Assembly (NCBI GenBank): GCA_947561585.1 | Contig: CANNZV010001032.1 | Location: 205,500-269,499 of the forward strand | Length of the DNA stretch: 64,000 nucleotides | DNA from: Caprella mutica | Lineage: Eukaryota > Arthropoda > Malacostraca > Amphipoda > Caprellidae | Direction of reading: 5' to 3' | Part shown: one piece after another, positions 46,055 to 54,751 of the stretch | Position numbering within the stretch: the first letter of the stretch is position 1 | Layout: each line of letters begins with the position of its first letter | The notes under the pieces: model-generated | What the model was told of the DNA's origin: nothing | Seen by the model: the letters and a program-made list of their open reading frames with translations, nothing else | Databases searched by the model: none | Position numbers and translations under genes: made by a program

Positions 46055-47119
46055 CTAGCTGGCCAATCCGTCTTTGATGGCAGGAATGACATCGAGGAGT
46101 TCATTTACGACAATGAACTCCTCGGCGCAGCACGTGTCCTTGAGCATTTCAATGAAGGGGGCCCAGAAGCGCTTCCCCGTCCGCTCATCCTTGCGGTCGA
46201 AGATAACCACTGGCTTGTCTTTCATGAGAGGGTCGCCGACTTGCTTCATGAGGAGAAGGGCTAGCACTTCTTGCACCGTGCCAGCGCCACCAGGGTAAGC
46301 GACGAAGGCTTCCGAATTCTCAATCATGATTTCCATGCGAGTGTAAATGTCAGGGCGTAGCCAGAAGCTTGAGAGACCTTCAGGCAGACCTTCAAGCTCG
46401 ATGATATGAGGCACATTGGAGCCGCCGGTCCACCCGCCTGCATCGACAGAGCCACGCACGACAGCGCCCATGACGCCTGTCTTGCCAGCGCCTGAGACGC
46501 AGCCTAGCTGATTCTCAGCCAGGAGTTTCCCTAAGTCATAACCATCTTGTAGGTAAGCTTCGTCTTCGATACTCGCTGAGCAGAAGACACAGACATTGGC
46601 AACGTGATTATCTGGCAGAGGGGTATCGTGTGACTTTACATTTCCGCTAGGCTCGCCAGCTGGTTCATGCCGGGCCTCTGGTAACCCGCGCTCAAGGGCT
46701 TGATTGAGGCGTTTAACGACATTGTCAGCAGAGTTCACAGACACCAAGTAGTCGCGGTAGTCTTGCTTGATAGTCCCTAGGTCTTGCAGGTGTTGTAAGA
46801 GATGGAGAAATGGGTCCCAGGACTTGTCACCATTCATGATCACCGTGGGCTTGTCTTCCAGTTCAGCATCAAGGGTCTGATAGCCAACAAAGACAGAAAC
46901 CGCCTTGAAGAGTTCTTCTAAAGTGGAGCCTCGCGTGAAGATGAAGGCATCTGCTTTGGAGATCTTGCGCTGCACGTTTCCAAGCGTGATTTGCTGGTCG
47001 CCATTGGCATTATAAATGTCCCAGCCTCCAGCAAAGAGCAGGTAGAGAAGTCGGGCGCGTTCTTCGCGAGATGGATCTTCACTTCCTTCGATTTGACCAG
47101 ACAAACGAACTATAGGCAT
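46055..47119 (-). CDS. Tandem LOG-family protein (TIGR00730-like)
   Basis: A 354-residue protein with two related Rossmann-type halves. The C-terminal half (about 165-354) has the canonical LOG motif YPGGAGTVQEVLALLL and SGAGKTGVMGAVV, as in cytokinin-activating nucleotide phosphoribohydrolases. The N-terminal half has a weaker copy: TRGSTLEELFKAVSV aligns with PGGxGTxxE but lacks the glycines, so it is probably non-catalytic. These enzymes release bases from nucleoside 5'-monophosphates in the cytoplasm. The true substrate here is unknown. It precedes the amidase by 8 bases. Confidence 0.8.
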   Translation of the reverse strand: MPIVRLSGQIEGSEDPSREERARLLYLLFAGGWDIYNANGDQQITLGNVQRKISKADAFIFTRGSTLEELFKAVSVFVGYQTLDAELEDKPTVIMNGDKSWDPFLHLLQHLQDLGTIKQDYRDYLVSVNSADNVVKRLNQALERGLPEARHEPAGEPSGNVKSHDTPLPDNHVANVCVFCSASIEDEAYLQDGYDLGKLLAENQLGCVSGAGKTGVMGAVVRGSVDAGGWTGGSNVPHIIELEGLPEGLSSFWLRPDIYTRMEIMIENSEAFVAYPGGAGTVQEVLALLLMKQVGDPLMKDKPVVIFDRKDERTGKRFWAPFIEMLKDTCCAEEFIVVNELLDVIPAIKDGLAS

Positions 47120-47204
47120 TGCAGTATAAGGGGTAGGGGGTTCCAGAGAGACAGACGGTCTTCATAAATGAGCCCGGTGCAAGCACCTTCGCAAACTAGG
47201 AGTC

Positions 47205-48530
47205 TTACAAAGTCTTCACCTTCTCGATTAACTGGTAGATGCCGACCGTGGCCATCATTAAGGAGGAAATCCAGAGGAAGGCAATCCATGCTTTGCCAGG
47301 GCGCAGCGCAGGCTCCGTCTGGGTGTAGAGGAAGTAGAGCGCGGCGATGCAGAGGAAGGGAAGCATGAGCGCCTGCGCGATGGCGCCTACAAACACAAGT
47401 GCGAGAGCATTCTTCACCGTGACGAAGAAGAGGAGATACAAGGCAGGCAAGGCCACACAAGCGATAGCGATGTGCCGATTTCGACTAGCACTGTCTACGT
47501 TCTTGATCCAACCGAACATGCGTAAGAAGTCCACGGTGAGGCGACTGTTAGACGCAGTGGAGATAAAGACGGTGGAATAGAGAACGGCAAATGAGCCGAC
47601 GAGGAAGAGCCAGAGTCCGGTGTTTCCGAAGGAAGTCGTGTAAAGATTCGAGAGATTGGAAATGAGGTTATCGTTATCAATCTCAATGCTTTGCCCATGA
47701 AGCACGGCAGCGCCTAACAGATAGAACGCCACCGTGGCACCGGTGTAGATGATCATCGATGCCCAGGCATCCCACTTCAGCACGCGGATCCATCCTTGAG
47801 CGCGCTCCGTCCATTCGGGTGAACCATCATTCGGACCGACATTGGAAGCGTAGCCTTTCTCCAAACACCAGTAAGGATAATAGATCAACTCAGCCGCCCC
47901 GACACCGATCACGCCAAAGGCGCCTAAAGCTACTGTGAGTTTGTCAGGCACTTGAAAACGAAAGCCTTCTGCAATCTGCGATGCCTTGATTCCGAAATCT
48001 GTCCAATAAAGAGAGAACACAGCAAAGATCGTGAAGATGGTAAACCCGGCCACCATGATGGTGGAGAATTTCTCGATAAAGCGATAGCGCCCGATGAAGA
48101 GGAGCGCGGCGCATGAGCCTGTGACGATCAAGGCTAACAGATTCTCTGCAAGATTGAGTCCCCCGAGTTGAAAGACACCCGCGATGCCTCCCACAATTCC
48201 CGCGAGCTGAAAGAAGGTCGCGATAAACATGATGAGCCAACACCACACGAGCCAAGACACGCGAAATCGGGGGCCGGGAATGGTATCCAGTGCCTGCAAC
48301 GTCGTCTTGCCTTTGGAGATGGTGTAGCGGCCGAGTTCGACCTGAAGAAAGACCTTCACCATACAGCCAAGGATGATGAACCAGAGCAGCATGAAACCGA
48401 CATCTGCCCCCAGCTTTGTCGTTACGATGAGTTCTCCAGAACCCACGATATTTGCGGAAATGATCAAGCCAGGCCCGAGCTGCTTGAGGATGCCTCGCCA
48501 ATCACTCGGGGGTTGCTGCGGTGTCTCCAT
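47205..48530 (-). CDS. Nramp-related membrane transporter
   Basis: Starting at the ATG at 48530 gives about 441 residues with eleven predicted membrane helices. The first helix LGPGLIISANIVGSGELI resembles Nramp TM1, but the metal-binding DPGN motif is replaced by VGSG. TM6 has GVIGVGAAELIYYPYW rather than the MPHN-type motif. Nramp-related carriers without these residues occur widely in bacteria and some are thought to carry other ions or substrates; so divalent metal transport should not be assumed. It is a single gene with 74 bases separating it from the divergent dCTP deaminase promoter region. The frame extends to 48587 but a shorter start is more natural. Confidence 0.8.
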   Translation of the reverse strand: METPQQPPSDWRGILKQLGPGLIISANIVGSGELIVTTKLGADVGFMLLWFIILGCMVKVFLQVELGRYTISKGKTTLQALDTIPGPRFRVSWLVWCWLIMFIATFFQLAGIVGGIAGVFQLGGLNLAENLLALIVTGSCAALLFIGRYRFIEKFSTIMVAGFTIFTIFAVFSLYWTDFGIKASQIAEGFRFQVPDKLTVALGAFGVIGVGAAELIYYPYWCLEKGYASNVGPNDGSPEWTERAQGWIRVLKWDAWASMIIYTGATVAFYLLGAAVLHGQSIEIDNDNLISNLSNLYTTSFGNTGLWLFLVGSFAVLYSTVFISTASNSRLTVDFLRMFGWIKNVDSASRNRHIAIACVALPALYLLFFVTVKNALALVFVGAIAQALMLPFLCIAALYFLYTQTEPALRPGKAWIAFLWISSLMMATVGIYQLIEKVKTL

Positions 48531-48634
48531 GCCGGGGAGCCTAAGGGGTGGGCGATGACTTTGGGAAGCCCTTAATCGCAGGGCCATGGCCTTCGAGTTG
48601 ACTTCCAGGCCATCCGCGTTAGCAAAGCGGGTCT

Positions 48635-49171
48635 ATGATTCTCTCTGACCAAGCCATTCGTGAATGCATCGCCTCTGGCGATATCGTGATCGAGCCCTAT
48701 GACGAATCAGCCCTGGGTACGAATAGCTATGACGTTCGCCTGGGCAAAGCTCTAGCGGTTTACAAAGATGAAATCCTCGACGCGAAGAAGCACAATAAGA
48801 TCACCCCGATGGAGATTCCAGAGGAAGGTTATGTGCTCTTACCTGGAAAGACCTACCTCGGCGTGACTTACGAATACACTGAGACCCACAAGCATGTGCC
48901 ATTTCTTGAGGGTAAATCCAGCGTCGGTCGGCTAGGGATCGACATTCATGCCACCGCCGGCAAGGGAGATGTCGGTTTCTGTAATCACTGGACCTTGGAG
49001 ATCTCGGTCAATCAACCGGTCCGAGTTTACGAAGGCATGCCCATCGGTCAGCTTATTTACTTCGACGTGCAAGGTGACGTGAAGACGCTTTATAGTGATA
49101 AGGGTTCCGCTAAGTATAACGTCCGCTCCACCAAGCCGATGGAGTCGATGATGTGGAAGAATAAGTTCTAG
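48635..49171 (+). CDS. dcd: dCTP deaminase / dUTPase-family protein
   Basis: A 178-residue trimeric dUTPase-fold enzyme. Seen are the start MILSDQAIRECI, EPYDESALGTNSYDVRLG, the catalytic-loop region FLEGKSSVGRLGIDIHATAG, and the C-terminal SAKYN. The motif (EGKSSVGR) fits dCTP deaminases and bifunctional dCTP deaminase-dUTPases; the following GIDIHATAGKGDVGF differs from the E. coli version, and the bifunctional form cannot be excluded. It produces dUTP, or dUMP, for dTMP synthesis in the cytoplasm. The gene stands alone. Confidence 0.88.
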   Translation: MILSDQAIRECIASGDIVIEPYDESALGTNSYDVRLGKALAVYKDEILDAKKHNKITPMEIPEEGYVLLPGKTYLGVTYEYTETHKHVPFLEGKSSVGRLGIDIHATAGKGDVGFCNHWTLEISVNQPVRVYEGMPIGQLIYFDVQGDVKTLYSDKGSAKYNVRSTKPMESMMWKNKF

Positions 49172-49206
49172 CACAGGCTATTGTATTTTGATAGGGTTCC
49201 ACTCCT

Positions 49207-51900
49207 ATGAAGGGATGGTTGTTCGTATATGCGTGTGCCGTTGGAATTTGTTTCGCGGCGGAGGACGAGCCTGAGTCGTCGTTGATCATGCAGGTGCTCG
49301 AGACTCGAGTGGGTAAGCCTACTTGGGCTACTGCGGGAAGACGTTCCGACTTTCTAGTGGATACCGGGGCCCGAGCGGAGATGATTGGGTTGCAGTTCGC
49401 TGTCAAAGATACGTTTGGCTTGGGAGTGACCTTGGTTCGTCTTCCATCGAAAGAGGACTCCGAGGCGCATGCTTTGCCAATTCGAGAACTGCCAAATGCG
49501 GGGTTTCGTCTTGTGTCGATAAAGGGATCGACGTCAGAGAGGTCGCCATTCTGGAATGATGTGATTAGTCGCAACGGTGTGGCGTATGCAAAGCTAGATG
49601 AGAGTTTGCCAGGGGAAGTCGCAGAACTCCGTTACGCTGGATGGGAAGAGAAACCTCGGCATGTCTATTTGGACTTTTCACGCGGAAATTGGCAAGTCTC
49701 GTTGAGTTCTCCAAATATGGGCGACGAGGGGCTCATTGAACTTGGTGAGGAGCTGGACGGCATTTTCAAGAGTGATCAGGCGATGATCCATTTTGAGGAT
49801 GCTGCTAGAAGCATTCGCGGCCGAAATAGGAATCCGCGTCAAGTTCAGGCCGACAATCTAGCGCAATTTGAGAAGCTTAATGCCCAGCTGGGGGAAGGGG
49901 GCTTACAGGCTTCTGCTAGGGAGAGCTTGATTGAGGAAATAGCGGAACTCGGCGTAAGGGAGTCAATACCTCTATTACATCGTACTCTGTTGGATCAGAC
50001 AGAAACGGAGTTGGCTCGTAAGGCTTCACTTCAGAGCTTGGCGAGGATTCGGCCGGACATTGCTTGGACCGAGGCTCGGTCACTACTTTCGGTAAACCCG
50101 GCTGCGGGGTTGAGGGCTGCGGCCGCGGAGGTGGTTTCATCTTTGCAAAGCCTAACGTTGGTAGAGATTCTGGAAGGGGAAGACCCTGCGACACAACATG
50201 CTCAACTTTCCGTCTATGTTTCGCTGCTAGAAAGTGACATCCTAGAAGAGAGTCAGCGATTCGACAAAGATTGGTCTCAATTGGAGGCGGCGTCATTGAG
50301 TGATCGTGCCAGGCACTATGGTCTCAGCACCATGGCTGAAGCGTATGGGCGGGTGATCGACAGATTGGTGAGGCAAGAATGGACGGAAGAAAGAGCGGGC
50401 CGATTTGTGCCACTCGCCAAGATGATGCTTTGTGGCAAGGTGATTCAGACAATGAGGTATGCTCATCTGCCACGATCAGAACGCCAGCCTCCAAAGGATA
50501 GCTTGCGGTTCTGGGAGATTGGGACGCTCACCTTCGCGTATCCGAGTGGGTTTGAATCCCTTGGTAGTTGGGCCCGATCGCTTGAAGATGAGAAGGAGCG
50601 GGAGCATGTGTTCAGGGTTGTGGGGAGCGGAATGGAGAGGGGCTTCGATGTCTGGGCTGCCCAGCCTGAACTCCCTAATCGAGCGAAGCGTGTTGTTGCT
50701 GCTCTGACATCATCACTGTTGGTAGAGTCCCTGAGCCAACCATTCTACCGCGCTCCACGTCGAGGTTTAGAAACGGACCTTCTGTCGCGAGCTGAACTAT
50801 TGCAGAATCACGAGCGGATTGGGAAGGCCTATGCTGAGAATCCGAAGGCCCTGTGGAGTTTGGGGTTATGCCTGATAGAGCATAAGGCTTTTGATCTAGC
50901 TGGCAGTTATGCTAGGAAGGCGATGGCTCTTGTTGAAACGAAGGAATCGAAGCTTGATGATCAACGTGCTGAAGCGGAGACGAGGATGTTGCCAATGTAT
51001 CGGTCGACTCTAGCGAAAGCGTTGACTGCGAATCGGCAATTTGAGAAAGCCGAGGAAGTCATTGAGGCGATGTCTGATTTAGAAGCTAAGGGGCCACGGC
51101 TAGCTTGGGAGTGGAGCAAGGCTCTGGTGGAAGAGGATGCCGATGAGAAATTGCTAGGTTTGCAATCTGATTTAGCGAAGGGCAATTCCTGGGACCAGGT
51201 GGTTCTGCTCTGCCGGTTGCGCTCGGAGCTGGCAGACGAGCCTGTTCTGCGGAAGCTAGAATATCTTTGTCAGGTTCAGGCGGGACGTGAGTGGCATGCT
51301 CGTGAGATCAGAGAATCTCTGTTGGAAACCCTTTCGCCGCAGCCGGGAATCGTGCTTTTAGAGAAGTCAGGGGACTGGCGTTATCGTACTGATAGAGAGG
51401 GAGAGAAGTGGCACTGGTACGAGGCGGAGGCCGATGACTCCACATGGAGTGTGGGTACCGCACCCATCGGCTATGGCAATGTCCGCCGCCAGTTTCAGGT
51501 GAGCGATGTCAGCAGTATTCATAAACTCGTTGTTCACCTTCAGCATGATGATGGAGCGATCGTCTATCTCAATGGGCGCGAGGTGGTGCGTGATAATATG
51601 CCTGCTGGCAAGGTGGGCTTTGGGACATATGCCAAGGAATCTATGCCCAAGCCTGGATACATCCCACTGGAAATTTCTCCCTCGGCCCTGCGCGTTGGTG
51701 AGAATCTCTTTGCGGTAGAGGTGCACCAATCGAATCCTCGAAGTAGTGATCTCCGGTTTGATCTAGAACTTGTGGCCAATGGCAAGGCCATCTCTACAGT
51801 GCTTGAGGATTTAACGGTCGCCGACGTAAAGAGGGCCCTTGGGATGGCCGACTCGGCATTTCCCCCGGCTTTGGAAGCCGTAATTAGAGCGTCAGAGTGA
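49207..51900 (+). CDS. Large exported protein with TPR-like helices and a C-terminal surface module
   Basis: An 897-residue protein with a signal peptide (WLFVYACAVGICFAAE). The N-terminal part (about 25-200) is beta-rich and resembles domains of exported planctomycete proteins. A long helical region (about 205-720) is TPR-like: pairs of helices such as ESIPLLHRTLLDQTETELARKA and EKAEEVIEAMSDLEAKGPRL. The last 170 residues carry the module seen twice in the metzincin at 16163: DDGAIVYLNGREVV followed by GENLFAVEVHQSNP. No catalytic motif was recognised. The position is monocistronic, 35 bases after dcd. The protein probably lies in the periplasm or on the surface. Confidence 0.7.
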   Translation: MKGWLFVYACAVGICFAAEDEPESSLIMQVLETRVGKPTWATAGRRSDFLVDTGARAEMIGLQFAVKDTFGLGVTLVRLPSKEDSEAHALPIRELPNAGFRLVSIKGSTSERSPFWNDVISRNGVAYAKLDESLPGEVAELRYAGWEEKPRHVYLDFSRGNWQVSLSSPNMGDEGLIELGEELDGIFKSDQAMIHFEDAARSIRGRNRNPRQVQADNLAQFEKLNAQLGEGGLQASARESLIEEIAELGVRESIPLLHRTLLDQTETELARKASLQSLARIRPDIAWTEARSLLSVNPAAGLRAAAAEVVSSLQSLTLVEILEGEDPATQHAQLSVYVSLLESDILEESQRFDKDWSQLEAASLSDRARHYGLSTMAEAYGRVIDRLVRQEWTEERAGRFVPLAKMMLCGKVIQTMRYAHLPRSERQPPKDSLRFWEIGTLTFAYPSGFESLGSWARSLEDEKEREHVFRVVGSGMERGFDVWAAQPELPNRAKRVVAALTSSLLVESLSQPFYRAPRRGLETDLLSRAELLQNHERIGKAYAENPKALWSLGLCLIEHKAFDLAGSYARKAMALVETKESKLDDQRAEAETRMLPMYRSTLAKALTANRQFEKAEEVIEAMSDLEAKGPRLAWEWSKALVEEDADEKLLGLQSDLAKGNSWDQVVLLCRLRSELADEPVLRKLEYLCQVQAGREWHAREIRESLLETLSPQPGIVLLEKSGDWRYRTDREGEKWHWYEAEADDSTWSVGTAPIGYGNVRRQFQVSDVSSIHKLVVHLQHDDGAIVYLNGREVVRDNMPAGKVGFGTYAKESMPKPGYIPLEISPSALRVGENLFAVEVHQSNPRSSDLRFDLELVANGKAISTVLEDLTVADVKRALGMADSAFPPALEAVIRASE

Positions 51901-51901
51901 C

Positions 51902-52291
51902 CTAGTTCGTCGCTAGTCTCTTGACTGCCTTGATGAGATCGTCCTTGCCTTGAGCGTGGGCCTTCAGGCTCCACAGATTGCCGCCCTGGGCATCTGAAAT
52001 GATGATGCCGTGAGAACCTAACTGATTCTCATGCAAGCGCTCCTGGCTGGCGGGAAGGTGATAGTCCACGGTGCGGAAGTTGATCGTCTGGCCATGATCC
52101 TTCTCGAGCTCGGTGAGCGTTGTCGAGAGTTCCTGGCAGAGGAAGCAGTCGGGGATGTGGTAGAAGGAGAGCGTAGGCCGCATGGCTTCAGGCAACCGGC
52201 TCGGTGCTGCATTGTCGGACTGTGAGTTGTCTGAACAGCCGACGAGCAAGGTCGCAACGAGCGCGAGAAGGAGACGAGAGAGATTATTCAT
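51902..52291 (-). CDS. Lipoprotein with thioredoxin-like fold
   Basis: A 129-residue protein with a lipoprotein signal (LLALVATLLVGCSD; lipobox LVGC). The mature part is thioredoxin-like: PTLSFYHIPDCFLCQEL has a Cys-x-x-Cys pair in the position of the redox site, then ELEKDHGQTINFRTVDYHL and GSHGIIISDAQGG. It would be tethered to a membrane in the periplasm, possibly in disulfide handling. It converges with the large exported protein gene by a 1-base gap and follows the alpha/beta hydrolase in the same direction (22 bases). Confidence 0.75.
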   Translation of the reverse strand: MNNLSRLLLALVATLLVGCSDNSQSDNAAPSRLPEAMRPTLSFYHIPDCFLCQELSTTLTELEKDHGQTINFRTVDYHLPASQERLHENQLGSHGIIISDAQGGNLWSLKAHAQGKDDLIKAVKRLATN

Positions 52292-52313
52292 AGCAGACCA
52301 GGCCTCTTACCTA

Positions 52314-53384
52314 TCACGGTTGAAGGAAATCGTCCAGCCACAGAGCATAGCTAGGGTGGCTGATCGTCTCTGCGTGTCCGTAGTCATCGACTGTGATGAG
52401 TTTGGCCTTCTTGCCCGTGGCTTCGTGCAGAGCCACGCTTTCCGTGTAGGGGATGACTTTGTCTGCGGTTCCGTGGATGATAAGTAGCTTCTCTGGGGAA
52501 ATGTTATCGATGTAGTCAATCGGGCGGTGCGTTTCTAGATCGGCTCCTGTCCATGCTCGGATGGTTTCGCGGCCGACTGCCCAGATAGGCTTCCGCAGCG
52601 GTCCGAGGTGGCGGAGGATGACGTTGTCCGCGACTCGGCGAACCGTGGAGAAAGTAGCATCGACTACAATCCGGTCAAAGATGCCATGTTGTCCGGCGGC
52701 CGTGAGGACTGCCGAAGCTCCCATCGAGTAGCCGAGAGCATGAATAGGAAGCTTTGGATGTGTCTTGGCTAGCCAATCGTGTGCTACTTTGACATCGTCT
52801 GCCTCTAAGAGGCCGAGCGTGGTGGATCTGCCAGGACTATCGCCGTGAGCGGGAAAGTCGATGATGAGAACGGCATGGCCAAGGTCATGAAGCAATCTTA
52901 CAGGCTCGATGAAATTCTCTCGGTTCGCATTCAGGCCGTGAGCGACGAATACGGCGCTCTTGGCTTCAGGATTGGGACAGTGCCAGCCGTGGAGCACTCT
53001 GCCGCGTGATTCTATTAAGACATCGTCATACGGGAGATCCCAATCGGCTGGAGTGCCCTTTGTCGCTACCCGCTGCGGGTGGATCTGTAAGGTAGCGAGA
53101 AGGAAAGGAAAGAAGCCGAGAACTAAGATAGATACTCTAACGATATAGCCTAGGCTGCGTCCGAATCGGTTATCGGCAAATGTGCGCTTCGTGATGGCCT
53201 GTAAGAGCGTATCGAGAAGCTTGAGAGCAAGGATGAGTATGGCAAAGCCGAGCGCATCAAAGAGCCACTCTTTCCAAGGATAGCGGCCGCCTAACGTGTG
53301 TGCGAGGAGATACCCGCGGCCTCCTGTCACTGCTAAGAGAAGCGCCGCATAGGTAGCTACCCGCGTGAACGTTGGCTTAGTCAC
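52314..53384 (-). CDS. Alpha/beta hydrolase with N-terminal membrane segments
   Basis: A 356-residue protein with three hydrophobic N-terminal segments (ATYAALLLAVTGGRGYLLA, LFDALGFAILILALKLL and VSILVLGFFPFLLATLQI), then an alpha/beta hydrolase domain. Features are FVAHGLNANRENF, the nucleophile elbow GYSMGASAVLT (GxSxG), Asp in IIHGTADKVIP and His in DDYGHAE. Substrate unknown: an esterase or peptidase of the lysophospholipase/S9-like group is likely. The active site would lie outside the membrane if the helices anchor it as drawn. It may form an operon with the lipoprotein downstream. Confidence 0.8.
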   Translation of the reverse strand: MTKPTFTRVATYAALLLAVTGGRGYLLAHTLGGRYPWKEWLFDALGFAILILALKLLDTLLQAITKRTFADNRFGRSLGYIVRVSILVLGFFPFLLATLQIHPQRVATKGTPADWDLPYDDVLIESRGRVLHGWHCPNPEAKSAVFVAHGLNANRENFIEPVRLLHDLGHAVLIIDFPAHGDSPGRSTTLGLLEADDVKVAHDWLAKTHPKLPIHALGYSMGASAVLTAAGQHGIFDRIVVDATFSTVRRVADNVILRHLGPLRKPIWAVGRETIRAWTGADLETHRPIDYIDNISPEKLLIIHGTADKVIPYTESVALHEATGKKAKLITVDDYGHAETISHPSYALWLDDFLQP

Positions 53385-53402
53385 GCGCAGATAGGAGCCA
53401 TG

Positions 53403-54254
53403 CTAGTTTCCAAACAGGGTGGTTTCGATCATGGATCCAGAATCATTGTTAGACTGAGGGAGTCCAGAGGTGACGATCTTACTGTTGGGCACTCTTGGAG
53501 ATGTGTTTGAGCGCGTTGCGGGGGAGCTTTGTTTCGTGCGCGGTGTAGATTTCTTCTTTCTCTTAAAAAGCGAACCAAGTCCCCAGCGTCGTTTGGTCTT
53601 TGGCTTCGCTGCTGGGGTGGGGCGTCTCTGCTGATCTTTTAGGATTTGGGCAGAGCGAGCGCGTGGCTGCCATTTGGAGCGTCGGATGGCATTCTCATAC
53701 TCTGCCCGAGATCCATAAGGCGCGTAAGGATTTACCTTCGGTAGATTCGTCGAGTTTGTGGGCATGTACGCGACTTGCTGGCGCAGGGCGTCTTGTCGGG
53801 AAATGACGACTGGCTTCTTCTTCAACTGGCTCGGCTTCCAGGAAATCAAGCGAGAACGCTTCTTAGGTGGGGTTGGTGGAGGCGTGAAGCGCACAGGTTG
53901 CGCTTGAGGCTGCATTTGCCTAACAGGTTGGCTACGCACCTTTGCGGGAACTGTGGCAGGGCGGTTTTGATAGAGTGACTGAGGTTCTGCTCGGCGAGGT
54001 GTCGGCTGGATGACGGGACGCTGAGGTGCGGCGCGCGTCGCCCAGCGGTTTGGCGGGGCAGTGGGCATGCCATATGTTTGAACCCGGCGTTGCCGCTCAG
54101 CCTCATTCATATGATTGACATCATTTATCCAGGAACTGGTGCCTTGGTTGCTCTGGGTCCCAGGTGTCAGCGAGCGAAATTGGGGACCTGCTTGGAGGGA
54201 TGCTAGGGTCAAGATCCCGGCCGTGGCGCATAGGAGAAGAGTGCGAGCCGTCAT
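53403..54254 (-). CDS. Secreted basic, proline-rich protein of unknown function
   Basis: A 283-residue protein with a signal peptide (LLLCATAGILTLASLQA). The mature protein is rich in Pro, Arg, Lys, Gln and Ser, with low-complexity stretches (RFTPPPTPPKKRS, KPKTKRRWGLGSLFKRKKK). No domain or catalytic motif was recognised. A conserved-looking short segment, NPYAPYGSRAEYENAIRRSK, stands out. It may bind peptidoglycan, LPS or nucleic acid by charge. It precedes the hydrolase gene on the minus strand with 18 bases between, so co-transcription is possible. The terminator at 54351 separates it from the upstream gene pair. Confidence 0.6.
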   Translation of the reverse strand: MTARTLLLCATAGILTLASLQAGPQFRSLTPGTQSNQGTSSWINDVNHMNEAERQRRVQTYGMPTAPPNRWATRAAPQRPVIQPTPRRAEPQSLYQNRPATVPAKVRSQPVRQMQPQAQPVRFTPPPTPPKKRSRLISWKPSQLKKKPVVISRQDALRQQVAYMPTNSTNLPKVNPYAPYGSRAEYENAIRRSKWQPRARSAQILKDQQRRPTPAAKPKTKRRWGLGSLFKRKKKSTPRTKQSSPATRSNTSPRVPNSKIVTSGLPQSNNDSGSMIETTLFGN

Positions 54255-54350
54255 GATATTTAAGGTGTCTTAAATACTAATTTTATCAAAAACTAAATCT
54301 GAATCATTTCAAATTCGTACAAATTTTAGGCAATGCCCGAAACGAAGGAA

Positions 54351-54382
54351 CCCCCTACCACGCGTCGCCGCGTGATAGAGGG
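54351..54382 (-). terminator. GC-rich hairpin, likely terminator after the coiled-coil/TM gene pair
   Basis: A GC-rich stem (CCCTCTATCACGCG / CGCGTGGTAGGGGG on the minus strand, with one or two mismatches, loop GCGA) followed by TTCCTTCGTTT. It lies 36 bases after the 54418 gene and about 100 bases before the next start. Confidence 0.6.
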
Positions 54383-54417
54383 CCTTCTCCATCGTGACAA
54401 AAGTGATTTCTACTCGA

Positions 54418-54738
54418 TTAACGCATGACCGCGAGCATCCGGTCCACAAACCAGATCGAAGCGAGTAGGAAGAGTGAGAGGAATAACAGGAGCTTGGCTC
54501 CGTAGTAGTAACTCTCTCGCTGAGCCCGTTTCAGGTCTGAGCGATTGGGAACCGATGTATGAGTGGCCGTCTCTTCCGGAGGAGGGATTAGGTAGCGAGA
54601 CTCCTCTTGTAGCTGGGGAGCCGCATTCAGAAATTTCCGAAGCACTCCGAGCTCGAATTCTAGCTCCTCAGTCTCCTGAGCCAGGGCGTCTTGGAGCTGA
54701 CTGATAGGAGTAGAAGGCTTACTGAAGAGAGAGCGCAT
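54418..54738 (-). CDS. Small protein with C-terminal membrane helix, 106 residues
   Basis: A small protein: a helical, acidic N-terminal region (LQDALAQETEELEFELGVL, possible coiled coil), a linker rich in Pro and Glu, and a C-terminal membrane helix (KLLLFLSLFLLASIWFVDRM). No known domain. It follows the coiled-coil gene at 54752 by 13 bases in the same direction, and both have the same design of soluble helical part plus C-terminal anchor. A membrane complex of the two is a reasonable inference. Confidence 0.55.
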   Translation of the reverse strand: MRSLFSKPSTPISQLQDALAQETEELEFELGVLRKFLNAAPQLQEESRYLIPPPEETATHTSVPNRSDLKRAQRESYYYGAKLLLFLSLFLLASIWFVDRMLAVMR

Positions 54739-54751
54739 AGTAGTTTTTAAT

